This document shows, in pieces, positions 43,832-54,237 of a DNA stretch of 64,000 nucleotides (position 1 is its first letter; the number at the start of each line of letters is the position of its first letter). The position numbers and the translations under genes are program-made. Origin of the DNA: Chryseobacterium carnipullorum (GTDB taxonomy: Bacteria; Bacteroidota; Bacteroidia; Flavobacteriales; Weeksellaceae); contig NZ_FRCD01000010.1 in the NCBI RefSeq assembly GCF_900142785.1, forward strand, positions 1 to 64,000, read 5' to 3'. The notes under the pieces were generated by a model. It ran no database searches, was not told where the DNA came from, and saw only the letters and a list, made by a program, of their open reading frames with translations.

Positions 43832-45592
43832 ATGAATATTAAAGATATTATAGAAGAGAAGCTTTCGGAGGTTATTTTAAACGTATTCCAGCTGAAAGAT
43901 ATTAAGCTTGAGATTCAGGAAAATAAAACAGAATTTGAAGGCGATTTTACCATTGTTACATTTCCATTGGTGAAGCAACTTAAAAAAAATCCAGAAAGCA
44001 TCGGTGTTGAATTAGGAGGTGCTTTGACAGAACAGGAAGACTTGTTCGAAAGCTTTAATGTGGTAAAAGGTTTCCTTAATATTAAGGTGAAAAACCAGCT
44101 GTTTGTGGATAATTTCAGATCTGTTAGCAATGATTTTGATACTATAGAAAAGAAAAACGAAACAGTAATGGTGGAGTATTCCTCTCCAAACACCAATAAG
44201 CCGCTTCACCTGGGACATGTCAGAAATAATCTATTAGGATTTTCTGTGGCACAGATTCTTAAAGAGGCAGGATATGAGGTGATTAAATCTCAAATCATCA
44301 ATGACAGAGGAATTCATATCTGTAAGTCTATGCTGGCGTGGGAGAAATTCGGACATGGAGAAACTCCGGAATCAACCCATACAAAAGGAGATAAGTTTGT
44401 AGGAAACTATTATGTAGAATTTGATAAAAACTACAAAAAAGAAATTGCTGAACTTATTGAGGCCGGGTCAACTGAAGATCAGGCTAAGAAAGACGCACCT
44501 TTAATTGTTGAAGCACAAAAAATGCTTTTAGATTGGGAAAATGATGATGAAACAGTAAGAAAACTCTGGAAAGAAATGAATGCCTGGGTGTATAAAGGCT
44601 TTAGCGAAACATACAAAAGATTAGGTGTCGATTTCGATCAGGTTCAGTATGAAAGTAATACTTATATTCTGGGGAAAGATTTAATCCAGGAAGGTTTGGA
44701 TAAAGGTATTCTTTACCAGAAAGAAGACGGTTCAGTTTGGTGTGATCTTACGGATGAAGGACTGGATCAAAAACTGCTGCTTCGTTCAGACGGAACTTCT
44801 GTGTATATGACTCAGGATTTAGGAACGGCAGTAGAACGTTTTAAACAAAATAATATTCAGAAACTCATTTATACGGTAGGAAACGAACAGGATTATCATT
44901 TCCAGGTTTTATTTAAAATCCTGAAAAAATTAGGCTATTCGTGGGCAGATCAATTGTTCCACCTTTCTTATGGAATGGTAGAACTTCCCAACGGTAAAAT
45001 GAAATCCCGTGAAGGAACCGTTGTAGATGCTGACGAGCTGATGCAGGAAATGTATGAAACAGCAAAATCGATCACTACGGAATTGGGAAAACTGGAAGGT
45101 CTTTCTGATGATGAAAAAGAGGTTTCTTATGAAATCATAGGATTAGCTGCTTTGAAATATTTTATGCTCAAGGTTGATCCTAAGAAAAAGATGCTGTTTG
45201 ATCCTGCTGAAAGTGTAGAATTTTCAGGAAATACAGGTCCGTTTATCCTCTATACCTATGCGCGTATTCAATCATTGTTATCAAAGGCAGAGGTAGATTA
45301 TAAGGAAATTTCAGAGGTAACTTTAAATCAACACGAGAAAGAACTGATCATGTTATTGACCAATTATAAAACGGTCGTTGCGAAATCAGCAGAGGCGCTA
45401 AGTCCTGCTTTGGTAGCCAATTATGTTTATGATTTGGTAAAAGCTTATAATTCATTCTATCAGAGCAATGTCATTCTGAAACATGAAGACGAAAACTTAA
45501 AAAAATTCCGTTTGAATCTATCAGACCTCACTGCTAAGACAATTAAAAAATCACTAACCCTGCTCGGCATCGGAACCGTAGACAGAATGTAA
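43832..45592 (+). CDS. argS: Arginyl-tRNA synthetase
   Basis: This 586-residue class I synthetase charges tRNA-Arg. It has the class I HIGH-type motif in KPLHLGHVRNNLLG, the KMSKS-type loop as PNGKMKSREGTVVDADEL (usual for ArgS), and a C-terminal DALR anticodon-binding domain. An N-terminal Arg-tRNA additional domain covers about residues 1-85. The length is normal. It is followed by a terminator and is monocistronic. Confidence 0.97.
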   Translation: MNIKDIIEEKLSEVILNVFQLKDIKLEIQENKTEFEGDFTIVTFPLVKQLKKNPESIGVELGGALTEQEDLFESFNVVKGFLNIKVKNQLFVDNFRSVSNDFDTIEKKNETVMVEYSSPNTNKPLHLGHVRNNLLGFSVAQILKEAGYEVIKSQIINDRGIHICKSMLAWEKFGHGETPESTHTKGDKFVGNYYVEFDKNYKKEIAELIEAGSTEDQAKKDAPLIVEAQKMLLDWENDDETVRKLWKEMNAWVYKGFSETYKRLGVDFDQVQYESNTYILGKDLIQEGLDKGILYQKEDGSVWCDLTDEGLDQKLLLRSDGTSVYMTQDLGTAVERFKQNNIQKLIYTVGNEQDYHFQVLFKILKKLGYSWADQLFHLSYGMVELPNGKMKSREGTVVDADELMQEMYETAKSITTELGKLEGLSDDEKEVSYEIIGLAALKYFMLKVDPKKKMLFDPAESVEFSGNTGPFILYTYARIQSLLSKAEVDYKEISEVTLNQHEKELIMLLTNYKTVVAKSAEALSPALVANYVYDLVKAYNSFYQSNVILKHEDENLKKFRLNLSDLTAKTIKKSLTLLGIGTVDRM

Positions 45593-45597
45593 AAAAT

Positions 45598-45632
45598 AAA
45601 GCCTCCTGAAATTTTAGGAGGCTATTTTTTTA
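45598..45632 (+). terminator. Terminator of argS
   Basis: GCCTCCT (45601-45607) and AGGAGGC (45616-45622) form the stem, followed by a T-run. It lies between converging argS and yihY-like genes and has an A-run on the other side. Confidence 0.88.
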
Positions 45633-45669
45633 TAATGTAAAATAGATTACGGATAAATTAAAAGAAATC

Positions 45670-46599
45670 TCAGCTCTCACTCAAATCATCCTTTCTGCTA
45701 TCTCTGTACAGCTTCGCCGCACTCCATTTGGCATGTTTTGAAAGAACAATGGGATATCCCTTTTTATTGTTATAAACTTTAGTAAACTCTGCTCCGAAAA
45801 ACACAAGCATACAGGAATAATTGATCCACATCATAATCAAGATCACGGTTCCGGCAGTTCCAAAAGCGGAAGTAGGCTTAAAATTTCCAAAATAAAGGCT
45901 TAGTAAAAACTTACCCAGCGTAAATAAAACAGTAGTAAGCAAAGCCCCTTTCCATACAGGATTCCAGCTGATCTTTACATCAGGAAGTACTTTAAACATG
46001 AGCGCAAACAGCAGCATGACCAGACAAAAACCAATTCCAAAATTGACCAGCTCTACAATCATATAGGTTTCAAGGCCAAAATAATTCGTGATCCAGTTAT
46101 TAAAAAGGCTGATCATGGAAGATAAAATCATGGTGATCATCAGTAGAAAACCGAGAATAAGAATCATTCCCAATGAATTGGCTCTGTCCAAAATAAATTT
46201 TAACAAAGCTTTTTTAGGAGCGGCTTCTACATCCCAAAGAGTATTTAAAGAATGTTGCAGCTGAAAAAATAAAGTGGTAGAACCGAAAACTAAAGATCCG
46301 ATTCCTACTATTTTCATAAAGATATTCTGCTTGTCAATCAATGCACCGGCAATCATTCCTTCAATACTTTTTGCAACATCCGTCCCCATTAAACCGCTGA
46401 TCTGATTACTGATTTCACCACGGATAGCTTCTTCACCGAAGAAATTTCCTGCGATCCAGATAATAATTATCAATAATCCGGGAATAGAAAATATCGCATA
46501 GTAGGCTAAACTTGCAGAATCTTTTGATGCAGAAGAACTGTTCCATTCATCGAAGGTCTCTTTAAGTACCTCCCAGAAAAATTTGATAGTATTGATCAT
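45670..46599 (-). CDS. YihY/BrkB-family inner-membrane protein
   Basis: The 309-residue protein has six membrane helices and the YihY/BrkB pattern (DSASLAYYAIFSIPGLLIIII, FQLQHSLNTLWDVE, SAFGTAGTVILIMMWINYSC). It is often called a virulence factor from BrkB, or ribonuclease BN from an old error, but its function is unknown. It starts one base after the tamL-like stop, so it ends a three-gene operon tamB-tamL-yihY. The operon context suggests an envelope role. Confidence 0.88.
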   Translation of the reverse strand: MINTIKFFWEVLKETFDEWNSSSASKDSASLAYYAIFSIPGLLIIIIWIAGNFFGEEAIRGEISNQISGLMGTDVAKSIEGMIAGALIDKQNIFMKIVGIGSLVFGSTTLFFQLQHSLNTLWDVEAAPKKALLKFILDRANSLGMILILGFLLMITMILSSMISLFNNWITNYFGLETYMIVELVNFGIGFCLVMLLFALMFKVLPDVKISWNPVWKGALLTTVLFTLGKFLLSLYFGNFKPTSAFGTAGTVILIMMWINYSCMLVFFGAEFTKVYNNKKGYPIVLSKHAKWSAAKLYRDSRKDDLSES

Positions 46600-46600
46600 A

Positions 46601-48925
46601 TTAGAAAGGATATCCTATGGCTATATTTAAAATTAAATTATCTTTTCTCCAGCTAGAATCTCCGAAATTGATTCGGTCAAATGCCCATCGGTCTCCTTTT
46701 TCATAATAAGGAACCCGTAACGGCATTGCTAGATCCAGTCTTAAAATTAGGATAGAGAAATCAAGTCTTAGACCAACTCCGGCTCCAACTGCAATTTCAC
46801 TTAAGAATTCTTTTGAAAATTTACCTCCGGGTCTGTTCTTATCATCATTGATTAACCAGACATTTCCCGCATCAACAAAAGCTGCTACATTTAAAAATTT
46901 ATATAGATTGGCGCGGTATTCTGCATTTAACTCTAATTTGATGTCTCCTGCCTGGTCTAATAAAGTTCCCGGTTCAATAGTTCTTGGATCAAAACTTCCA
47001 GGCCCTAAAGTTCTTGCACGGAAAGCACGGATGCTGTTGCTTCCCCCAGCAAAAAACTGTTTGGAGAAAGGAATAAATTCCGAATTTCCATAGGGATAGG
47101 CTATCCCTCCGATAAATCTGCTGGCGAATGAAGTCTTTTCGGTGAATTTATGATAGAACCTGAAATCATGTTCCATTTTTGCATATTGGCTGAATGGGAC
47201 TCCGAAGATTTTTTTCTCTTTATCTTTTTTTACATTGGCACCTGTTACCAAACCGGTAACGTTTCCTGCCAGATCCAACGTTCCTTTATAATAAATAGTG
47301 GTAGGCTTAGACAGCATTGTATTGGTATACGTATACGAGTAAGTTGGCCCGAAAATAAGTTGCTTTGCAACGACTCTTTGTGCAGCAGGAGTAGTTGCCT
47401 GCTTGTAAAACTCATCGGTTACATTGGCAGGAGATACCAAAGTAATATCAATGACCTTTAATTCATGTTCCTTTCTGGCGTTCTCCTTCCATACATACCC
47501 AAATGCAGCATTAAAATTATTAAGCGTATAAAGTTGAGTACGGTTTTGGAATTCATAGCCCAAAGTAATATTTGTTCTCGGAACAAAAGCACTTGAAGAA
47601 TTAAAGCGGAAAGGTGCTACAATTCTTGGAATTGAAAGCTGAACATTCGTCCCTGCACGGAATAGATTCTGTGCATTTTCCTGTCCTCCCATCTGGAAAT
47701 CAAAGGCTCCGTAAACGGCTGCCTTAAACTGTTCAGCTCCCCTGAAGAAGTTTCTGTGCGTCCAGTTCAGGTTGAGTTCACTACCAGCATAATTCGCGGA
47801 GTTCGTTCGTCCTAAAGCTTCCAGTCTGAGCGATTGAATTTGTCTTGGTGTCAATAAATAATACGCATCAAATTGATGTTTTAACGAATCTGAAACGATA
47901 AATTCATTTTTCACAAATTTGAAAACCCCCAAACTGATCAGACGGTTAAGCGTAAGATTATGATTGGAGCGGTTGTAAAGATCCCCCTTCTTGAAATATA
48001 ATGCTTTGTCGAAGATTTTTGGTTTAAATTTATGTTGAGGGTCAATGACGTAGATGTCATCATAAGCATATTTGGACAGTGAATCAGGATTCATCGGAAC
48101 GCTGTACTTTCCTCTTTTGACATCCTGAATAGTATAATTGGGAAAGACAATAACATTATTAATACTGAACTGTTCTGTAGCCAGATCAGGAGTGTCTTCT
48201 TTTAATTTTACGTTAAGCTCTACTTTGTGATTTTTGCTTACTGTACTGTCAGCCTGAACAATAACATTATCCGGACTGAAATAGTAGAAACCTCTTTCCT
48301 TTAAGCCATTATCAATACGCTCTCTCTCATCTTTGATCACATCGAGGTCGAAAGGTTTTCCGGATTTAAGTAAGGTTTTATTAGCGAAATTTTGAATTTC
48401 ACGGTTGATAAGTGTGGAATCCTGCTGGAATTTAACATTGCTCACCAGATACCTTGCACCAGGTCTTAAGGTGTAAATAACCTGTGCTTTTTTATTTTTT
48501 GATACCGTATCATACGTGGCTTTTGCATTGAAATATCCTTTATTTTCAGAATAGTTTTCAATGATCTTTCTGTTGAATTCACGATCTACATCCCCCAGTA
48601 AAACAGGTTTTTCACCTACTTTATATTTTAACCAGTAATTGAATCCTTTATCTTTTTTAGGTTCTTTGGCTATATTATAGAAATATAATTTTGGGCGTAG
48701 ACCTAATAATTTGGAATTGGGCTTAGGAACTAAATTTTCCTCCAGCGCCGCCTTGAGTTCATTCTTTTCCTTTTTTGAAAGACTGTCATTTTCGACTTTC
48801 ACTTCTCCGCCGGTGTAAAGCATCTGACCTTCCTTAAGAAATTTTGTATTGCTACATGACACCGAAACAGCGGCAAATCCCGAAACGAACAAATATTTAC
48901 AATATATATTAAAATTACTTTTCAT
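46601..48925 (-). CDS. tamL: TamL: BamA-type outer-membrane lipoprotein
   Basis: The 774-residue protein has a lipobox with C24 (SVSCSNTKF), so it is a lipoprotein, as expected for the TamA-like TamL of Bacteroidota. POTRA-like repeats (about 30-380) follow, for example LVSNVKFQQDSTLINREIQ. The C-terminal BamA/Omp85 barrel (about 390-774) contains the conserved GGSNSIRAFRARTLGPG and ends in IAIGYPF. TamL works with TamB across the envelope in outer-membrane assembly or lipid transport. Its ATG overlaps the tamB stop by one base (TAATG). Confidence 0.9.
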   Translation of the reverse strand: MKSNFNIYCKYLFVSGFAAVSVSCSNTKFLKEGQMLYTGGEVKVENDSLSKKEKNELKAALEENLVPKPNSKLLGLRPKLYFYNIAKEPKKDKGFNYWLKYKVGEKPVLLGDVDREFNRKIIENYSENKGYFNAKATYDTVSKNKKAQVIYTLRPGARYLVSNVKFQQDSTLINREIQNFANKTLLKSGKPFDLDVIKDERERIDNGLKERGFYYFSPDNVIVQADSTVSKNHKVELNVKLKEDTPDLATEQFSINNVIVFPNYTIQDVKRGKYSVPMNPDSLSKYAYDDIYVIDPQHKFKPKIFDKALYFKKGDLYNRSNHNLTLNRLISLGVFKFVKNEFIVSDSLKHQFDAYYLLTPRQIQSLRLEALGRTNSANYAGSELNLNWTHRNFFRGAEQFKAAVYGAFDFQMGGQENAQNLFRAGTNVQLSIPRIVAPFRFNSSSAFVPRTNITLGYEFQNRTQLYTLNNFNAAFGYVWKENARKEHELKVIDITLVSPANVTDEFYKQATTPAAQRVVAKQLIFGPTYSYTYTNTMLSKPTTIYYKGTLDLAGNVTGLVTGANVKKDKEKKIFGVPFSQYAKMEHDFRFYHKFTEKTSFASRFIGGIAYPYGNSEFIPFSKQFFAGGSNSIRAFRARTLGPGSFDPRTIEPGTLLDQAGDIKLELNAEYRANLYKFLNVAAFVDAGNVWLINDDKNRPGGKFSKEFLSEIAVGAGVGLRLDFSILILRLDLAMPLRVPYYEKGDRWAFDRINFGDSSWRKDNLILNIAIGYPF

Positions 48926-51900
48926 TATTTAAATTCTACCACTTGGTTATTCTTGTTTTCTTTTTTACGTCTTTCTTTCTTGGATTTTTGGAAAATCTCG
49001 CGGAATTTATCATAGTCCAGAGTGATGATGAATCCTAATCCCGTTTCGATAATCTGTCCCTGAAGAGCCACCTGATATTCATCCTTACGATACGCCCTCA
49101 TCATATATCTTCCATCTCTTGACAGACTGTAATCTATTGTGACATTTCCTGCTATGTTTGTGGTGTTTTCGTTTTGACGGGCTTCACCCTCCAAAGCAAA
49201 ATTACTTCCTACAGAAACTTTCAGACGGTCATTCAGTAATTTTTTACTAACGCCCACATTCAGGTCTGTTCTTGTATTTTTTTGTCCCGTTGAATAATCT
49301 TCAGAAGAATCAAGGCCTAAATCGATATCCACTCCTTTGATCAAACCGGCCGCAAGATTATTTAATTGCTGGGAAAGAATTTTACTCACACTCTGTCTGG
49401 CCATCGCTTCAGCCGACATTCCTGCCCCGGATTCAAATGGATTTTCTCCGATAAAGCGGTTCAGTAAAAGAAGGGCGAAAACCTGCTTATTCATTTCCGA
49501 TTCCTGAGTCCTTAGCTGATTGAGTTTCTGATCCACTACATCCGTTACCGCAGATGAAACAGCATTGTTTTTTTCGTCCGTTGTAATGTCGAAACTGATT
49601 TGCGGTTTTAGAAGTTCACCTTTCATTTTTAATAAGGTATTGAAAGGAATTCTTTGTTTAAGCTGGTTTAATACAGCCGGGTCATCAACCTGCTGCTCAA
49701 CAAGATCAATAGGAGGTGCTTCCGTTTTATAAACAGCCGTAATATCCATGATAGCTGCAGTGGGCTCTCCCGTCCATGTAATCGTGCTTCCTTTCTGAAT
49801 ATCAAATTTACGTTTCAGAAGACTTACAGAAAGTTCGTAAGATCCTTTTTCTACTTCATAGACTCCTACCAGTGTGGTTTTTCCTGAAGGATCAATTCCT
49901 CCTGTTAACTCTGCTTCACCCTGAAGTTTTACAAAATCTCCGTTGGCTTTATCAATGACAATGGACATTTTTGCTTCTTTACTTACTTCGATATTCACAC
50001 TTACATCCATACCTTTGAAACGGCTTTGGGCTTTCAGTGAATCAGCCTTAATTGTTTTGTTTAAAACCACCTGATCCTGATCGATGAACTCTACAATTCC
50101 ATCTCTTTCCTGAAGGGAAGGACTGGACTGTGGAAGAACAAAAGTGAAATCTGTATCGTCAGAAACGGACAGCCTCCCGTCAACTTTAGGGAGATCCAGA
50201 TTACCCCTAATATGAAGTCCCGCATCAATAGCAAGAATTCCATACATCATTGCATCATTGGACTTTTCAGAATTAACCACTTTGAAATCTTTGGCATTAA
50301 CGTCAAGATTAAAAGCAAAATCTCTGTAAGTTTGCGTAAGAACCTGTCCATTGATTACAAGAGAATTTCCATCCTTATCATTGATTTTAAATTTGTCAAA
50401 CTCGATACCCCGGTTGGTAAAATCAATTTCATCATTCAATTTTCTGAAATCACTGCCTGTTTTTGCAATTTCCAGTCCGGCATCATTGAATTTTACTTTC
50501 CCTAAAATATTAGGTTGATCCGTATTTCCTGTAATCTTTAAATTTCCTGAAATATAACCTTCGGTATTGGTGATCGCATTCATAGAAAAACCCTGAACAC
50601 TTTTCATCTGAAGCTTATTGATCGCCATATTCAGATCAAATGTGCTTGAAGACGTATTATAATCTCCAAGAATTTTCACATCATTATTATTACCTGAAAG
50701 AGCAACGTCAGCATTTAAAATATTCGGTGAAGCGTTGTTCACCTTTACAGCAAGGTTCCCCACCGCATTTCCATAGACGATCAGGTCTGAAATATTCAGA
50801 TCAGAAGTGAAGGTCATCTTTTTGGTAATATCCCGAAGCTGTGCTGTCCCATTGATGGTTCCTCTCGCCAGAACTGTATCTTTTTTGATAAGTTCAGTGA
50901 TTGTTTCAATTTTAAAATCTTTCAGCGAAACATTAAGGGGACTGCTTGGATTGTCTGTTTCAGACTGAAGTGATATCTCACTTCCTGCATTGGAAAGAAC
51001 AAAATTATCTGCCAGAATCCCTTTGCTGCTGATTTGAATTTTATTATTCTCAGCAACACTCCAGTCCGAGTAGTTAAGTTTTAAACCATTCGGATTCAAT
51101 GAAATTTCTGTGATGTCATTCAATGATTTTGCATGACCTGCAATAAGGAACTGTGTGGTATCTTTATCGTCTTTTGTGGTAATATTGTAATTAATGGTAT
51201 TATCTGCGACATCTCCGCTTACAGCCACTTTTTTCAAGGTGAAGCTTGAGCTTTTTAATGCAGCTACATTCAGGTTGTATTGCAACGCCTGATTTTCATT
51301 GGTTACTTTTAAAGCAACATTTTCAAGTGAATTTTCACCATATATGACCTGTGGGATCTGACCGTCGATTTCGATCTTTTGAGAATCTGCATTGTAATTT
51401 CCTGCTAAATTGATCGTTTCAAAACTTTTCAGCTCCGGAACAAACTTTCTGATTAAATCATCATTTTTGATCTTTGCATTGAAGGTGAAATATTGCCCCG
51501 GATCGATCTTCTGACCTTTCGCTGGTTTCTGAAACTGATAATATTGATTGATGGTCTGCGTTAAAGCTCCAAAAATCTGGGTCAGTTTATATTTTCCTTT
51601 TAAAGAAACATCAGCGATTTGAGAGTTGAAAATAATCTGGGTAGAGTCTTGGGTTGAGGAAGCTTTCAGATTCACTTCCTGTACAGGATAAACCTCTTTT
51701 GTATCTGAAAAAGCGAAATCCTTCAAGTTTAAATAACCGTTCAGGGCATCCGGATCAAGGCTTGAAAAATCTCCGTCGATCTTTCCGGCAATAATCATAG
51801 GCTTCTCATAGAATCCAAGTTTATTCACATCGAGTTTGATCACTTCTCCATTGATTTTTACGGTAGGATTTTTTTCATTGTAAACTCCGGAAGCGATTAA

Positions 51901-53949
51901 ATTCAGATTCGCATTCGGATCTTTTGAATTTAAAACAATGTTGTAAGCTCCTTTATTAATTTTACCAGTAAGATCCATATTCTGGTAGCGGTATCCTTTA
52001 TAGACAGCCGATGCTACATGGCCTTTCAGATCTGCTTTTGCATTTTTGAAATCAAAACTTTCGCCCTTTGCAGAAATCTGAGCGGTAATGGCTCCTACAT
52101 CTTTATTTTTGATGATCTTTCCAACCTGAATACCCTGAAGATTAGCTTTTACATCATACAGTTCACGGTTTTTTCTGCTCATATCCACGTCTGCAACAAT
52201 GGCAGCATTTCCAAGGGTAGAGTAGAGGTTAAGATCTGCTTTTACAATTTTGGTCGTTCCTTTTGCGCTTCCCTTGATACTAAAATGGGAAGGCAGAGAA
52301 ATATTCGAAGGAATGGTGTTTTTTGGAACAAGATTGTAAACTGTCTTTGCCTCAGCTGAAAATTCTCCGATCCTTAAATCATAATAAAGATTTTCAGGTT
52401 TCATCGCGTTTTTGATCCTTCCTGAAGCTGCAACTCTCAGCTGATCCAAACCTGACACCTTAAGATCTTTGATCAGAAGGTCATTGACAATTCCCTGAAC
52501 ATTAGCATTGACATTCAGAATAGCGTTAGGATATTTATTGAATGGAACAGTATTGCGTAAAGTAGGAACTATATTCAATATGTCGGCAAAACCAATTTTG
52601 GAATCTTTAATATTAGCTTTAATTTTTACAGTGCCTGGATTTGAAGTCAGCTGCTCCAGGGAATCATAATTTAAAATTACCTCATCACGGATCAGCGTTT
52701 TGGGAGTCTGTAAATAGAGATCTTTTAAGTAAGCCTCTTTTTCGGCATAGACAAAATCTGTATTGAATTTTTGAATATCTAGCCCTCTTGCTTCCTGAAC
52801 TTCCGCGGAATTCACGGTTCCAGCAAACGTATTATTCTCCATTTTGAAGCTTCTTACCTCCACATTCATTTTAGAGAAATTCATGTGATTAAAGTCCATG
52901 CCCTGTCTGGTAGGAGCAATAGCCGTGTTGTTGTAAACAGCTTTTACATCATTAAGGACAAGTTTTCCAAGAAGTACTTTCATCGCTTTATCCTGATCGG
53001 AAATTTTCGAAACTTCCGGTTCTTTTTGGTCTTTCGGATTAGCATTTTGTGCAGGAAGATAAAGATTCGCGTTAATATCTGCCCCTGACAGAACAACGTT
53101 GGAAATATTATAGGAATTATTCTCGAGATCCAGTTTATTGACCTTCGTACTTAATTCTTTAAACAGAACTTTGGCAAAAGTTTTGGTATTGTCGTCTCCA
53201 TAATCGATATCGAAATTGGTAAGCTTGATTCCCCTCAGACCAATATTCATAGGTTTTTTATCGTTGAGGGAATCTACTTTTTTCTCGACTTTTTTAGAAA
53301 CTTCTTCAATGAGGTCCTGTTTTAATTTTAATTTCAGTCCGTCAAGATTAATATCATTAACGGCATAGGTATTTTTATTCAGGTCAAAAGTTTTAACCCT
53401 TGTATCAAAAGATTTAAAATATAATTTAATATCATTCTTCGACTGCTGGTCATTAAATGTTACTCCAATATCTTTTAAATTGATCTTATCAAGAGAAATA
53501 ATAAAAGGTTTGGAAGAACTTTCTTCTTTGTCACTCGTTGCAAAAGCATTAATGATATAATCGAAATTGAATGTTCCGTTGGGTTTGCGTACGACATTCG
53601 CACGGGCTCCGTCAAGATCTACGGAGGTGATATCGGCTGTGGAGCTGATAAGTTTCAGCATATTTAACCCTACATCGAGTTTTTTGACAGCGAGAAGCGT
53701 GTCTACATCCTGTCCTTTCAGATAAAGGTTTTCCATGACAAGGCTGTTCGGAAATCCGATATAGACCCTTTCCAGACTTACTTTCGTCTTGATCTTTTTC
53801 TCAAGATACACGATCAGCTTGTCTTTGATAAAGTTTTGAACGGCAGGAAGCCTTAAACTCAGGATCAAAAGGGTAAGTAAAACCAGTATAGAAATAATGG
53901 TTATTGCAATACGCCTTAAAATTTTTCTTTTGTTGATTTTCAGTTCCAA
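48925..53949 (-). CDS. tamB: Translocation and assembly module protein TamB
   Basis: The 1674-residue protein has one N-terminal membrane helix (about 12-33, IAITIISILVLLTLLILSL). A very long beta-rich body follows, with the DUF490/TamB C-terminal domain (about 1150-1600). It is an AsmA-like bridge that spans the periplasm and pairs with TamL. The start codon is TTG at 53949. There is no in-frame ATG before the membrane helix and an in-frame TAA lies three codons upstream. It heads an operon with tamL and yihY. A -7 element (TATCTTTG, minus strand, 53968-53975) lies 19 bases upstream. Confidence 0.92.
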   Translation of the reverse strand: MELKINKRKILRRIAITIISILVLLTLLILSLRLPAVQNFIKDKLIVYLEKKIKTKVSLERVYIGFPNSLVMENLYLKGQDVDTLLAVKKLDVGLNMLKLISSTADITSVDLDGARANVVRKPNGTFNFDYIINAFATSDKEESSSKPFIISLDKINLKDIGVTFNDQQSKNDIKLYFKSFDTRVKTFDLNKNTYAVNDINLDGLKLKLKQDLIEEVSKKVEKKVDSLNDKKPMNIGLRGIKLTNFDIDYGDDNTKTFAKVLFKELSTKVNKLDLENNSYNISNVVLSGADINANLYLPAQNANPKDQKEPEVSKISDQDKAMKVLLGKLVLNDVKAVYNNTAIAPTRQGMDFNHMNFSKMNVEVRSFKMENNTFAGTVNSAEVQEARGLDIQKFNTDFVYAEKEAYLKDLYLQTPKTLIRDEVILNYDSLEQLTSNPGTVKIKANIKDSKIGFADILNIVPTLRNTVPFNKYPNAILNVNANVQGIVNDLLIKDLKVSGLDQLRVAASGRIKNAMKPENLYYDLRIGEFSAEAKTVYNLVPKNTIPSNISLPSHFSIKGSAKGTTKIVKADLNLYSTLGNAAIVADVDMSRKNRELYDVKANLQGIQVGKIIKNKDVGAITAQISAKGESFDFKNAKADLKGHVASAVYKGYRYQNMDLTGKINKGAYNIVLNSKDPNANLNLIASGVYNEKNPTVKINGEVIKLDVNKLGFYEKPMIIAGKIDGDFSSLDPDALNGYLNLKDFAFSDTKEVYPVQEVNLKASSTQDSTQIIFNSQIADVSLKGKYKLTQIFGALTQTINQYYQFQKPAKGQKIDPGQYFTFNAKIKNDDLIRKFVPELKSFETINLAGNYNADSQKIEIDGQIPQVIYGENSLENVALKVTNENQALQYNLNVAALKSSSFTLKKVAVSGDVADNTINYNITTKDDKDTTQFLIAGHAKSLNDITEISLNPNGLKLNYSDWSVAENNKIQISSKGILADNFVLSNAGSEISLQSETDNPSSPLNVSLKDFKIETITELIKKDTVLARGTINGTAQLRDITKKMTFTSDLNISDLIVYGNAVGNLAVKVNNASPNILNADVALSGNNNDVKILGDYNTSSSTFDLNMAINKLQMKSVQGFSMNAITNTEGYISGNLKITGNTDQPNILGKVKFNDAGLEIAKTGSDFRKLNDEIDFTNRGIEFDKFKINDKDGNSLVINGQVLTQTYRDFAFNLDVNAKDFKVVNSEKSNDAMMYGILAIDAGLHIRGNLDLPKVDGRLSVSDDTDFTFVLPQSSPSLQERDGIVEFIDQDQVVLNKTIKADSLKAQSRFKGMDVSVNIEVSKEAKMSIVIDKANGDFVKLQGEAELTGGIDPSGKTTLVGVYEVEKGSYELSVSLLKRKFDIQKGSTITWTGEPTAAIMDITAVYKTEAPPIDLVEQQVDDPAVLNQLKQRIPFNTLLKMKGELLKPQISFDITTDEKNNAVSSAVTDVVDQKLNQLRTQESEMNKQVFALLLLNRFIGENPFESGAGMSAEAMARQSVSKILSQQLNNLAAGLIKGVDIDLGLDSSEDYSTGQKNTRTDLNVGVSKKLLNDRLKVSVGSNFALEGEARQNENTTNIAGNVTIDYSLSRDGRYMMRAYRKDEYQVALQGQIIETGLGFIITLDYDKFREIFQKSKKERRKKENKNNQVVEFK

Positions 53950-53967
53950 ATGCGATTAGGTTTCTAA

Positions 53968-53975
53968 CAAAGATA
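53968..53975 (-). promoter_or_regulatory. -7 promoter element of the tamB operon
   Basis: The minus strand reads TATCTTTG, an exact match. No well-placed -33 TTG was found. Confidence 0.4.
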
Positions 53976-54124
53976 AGAATACTATTTTATTAGTTCTTTG
54001 TTGTGGTATCCTAGTGCAAGTACAAAAATCCTGCCTTGGCTGCCGTGATATGGAATTTAGTTAGTAGTTGTCAAGTGAATATGTTGATAAAGACAACCAA
54101 GGTGTGGATTTTTCTCTTTAGAAA

Positions 54125-54207
54125 GCCCCCTTTTTTAATCATTTTTAATGTTGAAAAGGTTAGCAAAAATGAAACTCAAATGTTAGACTAGTTTCAAAAA
54201 AGGGGGC
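54125..54207. repeat. Long-range inverted repeat between tamB and ccoP
   Basis: GCCCCCTTTTTT (54125-54136) and AAAAAAGGGGGC (54196-54207) are perfect 12-bp inverted repeats, 59 bases apart. Inside, GAAACT and AGTTTC form a smaller hairpin (54170-54195). The repeat lies downstream of ccoP on the minus strand, so it may terminate that transcript. The long loop also fits a small transposable remnant. Confidence 0.55.
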
Positions 54208-54237
54208 GAGAAATATATGGAGATAATAAAATTTAGG

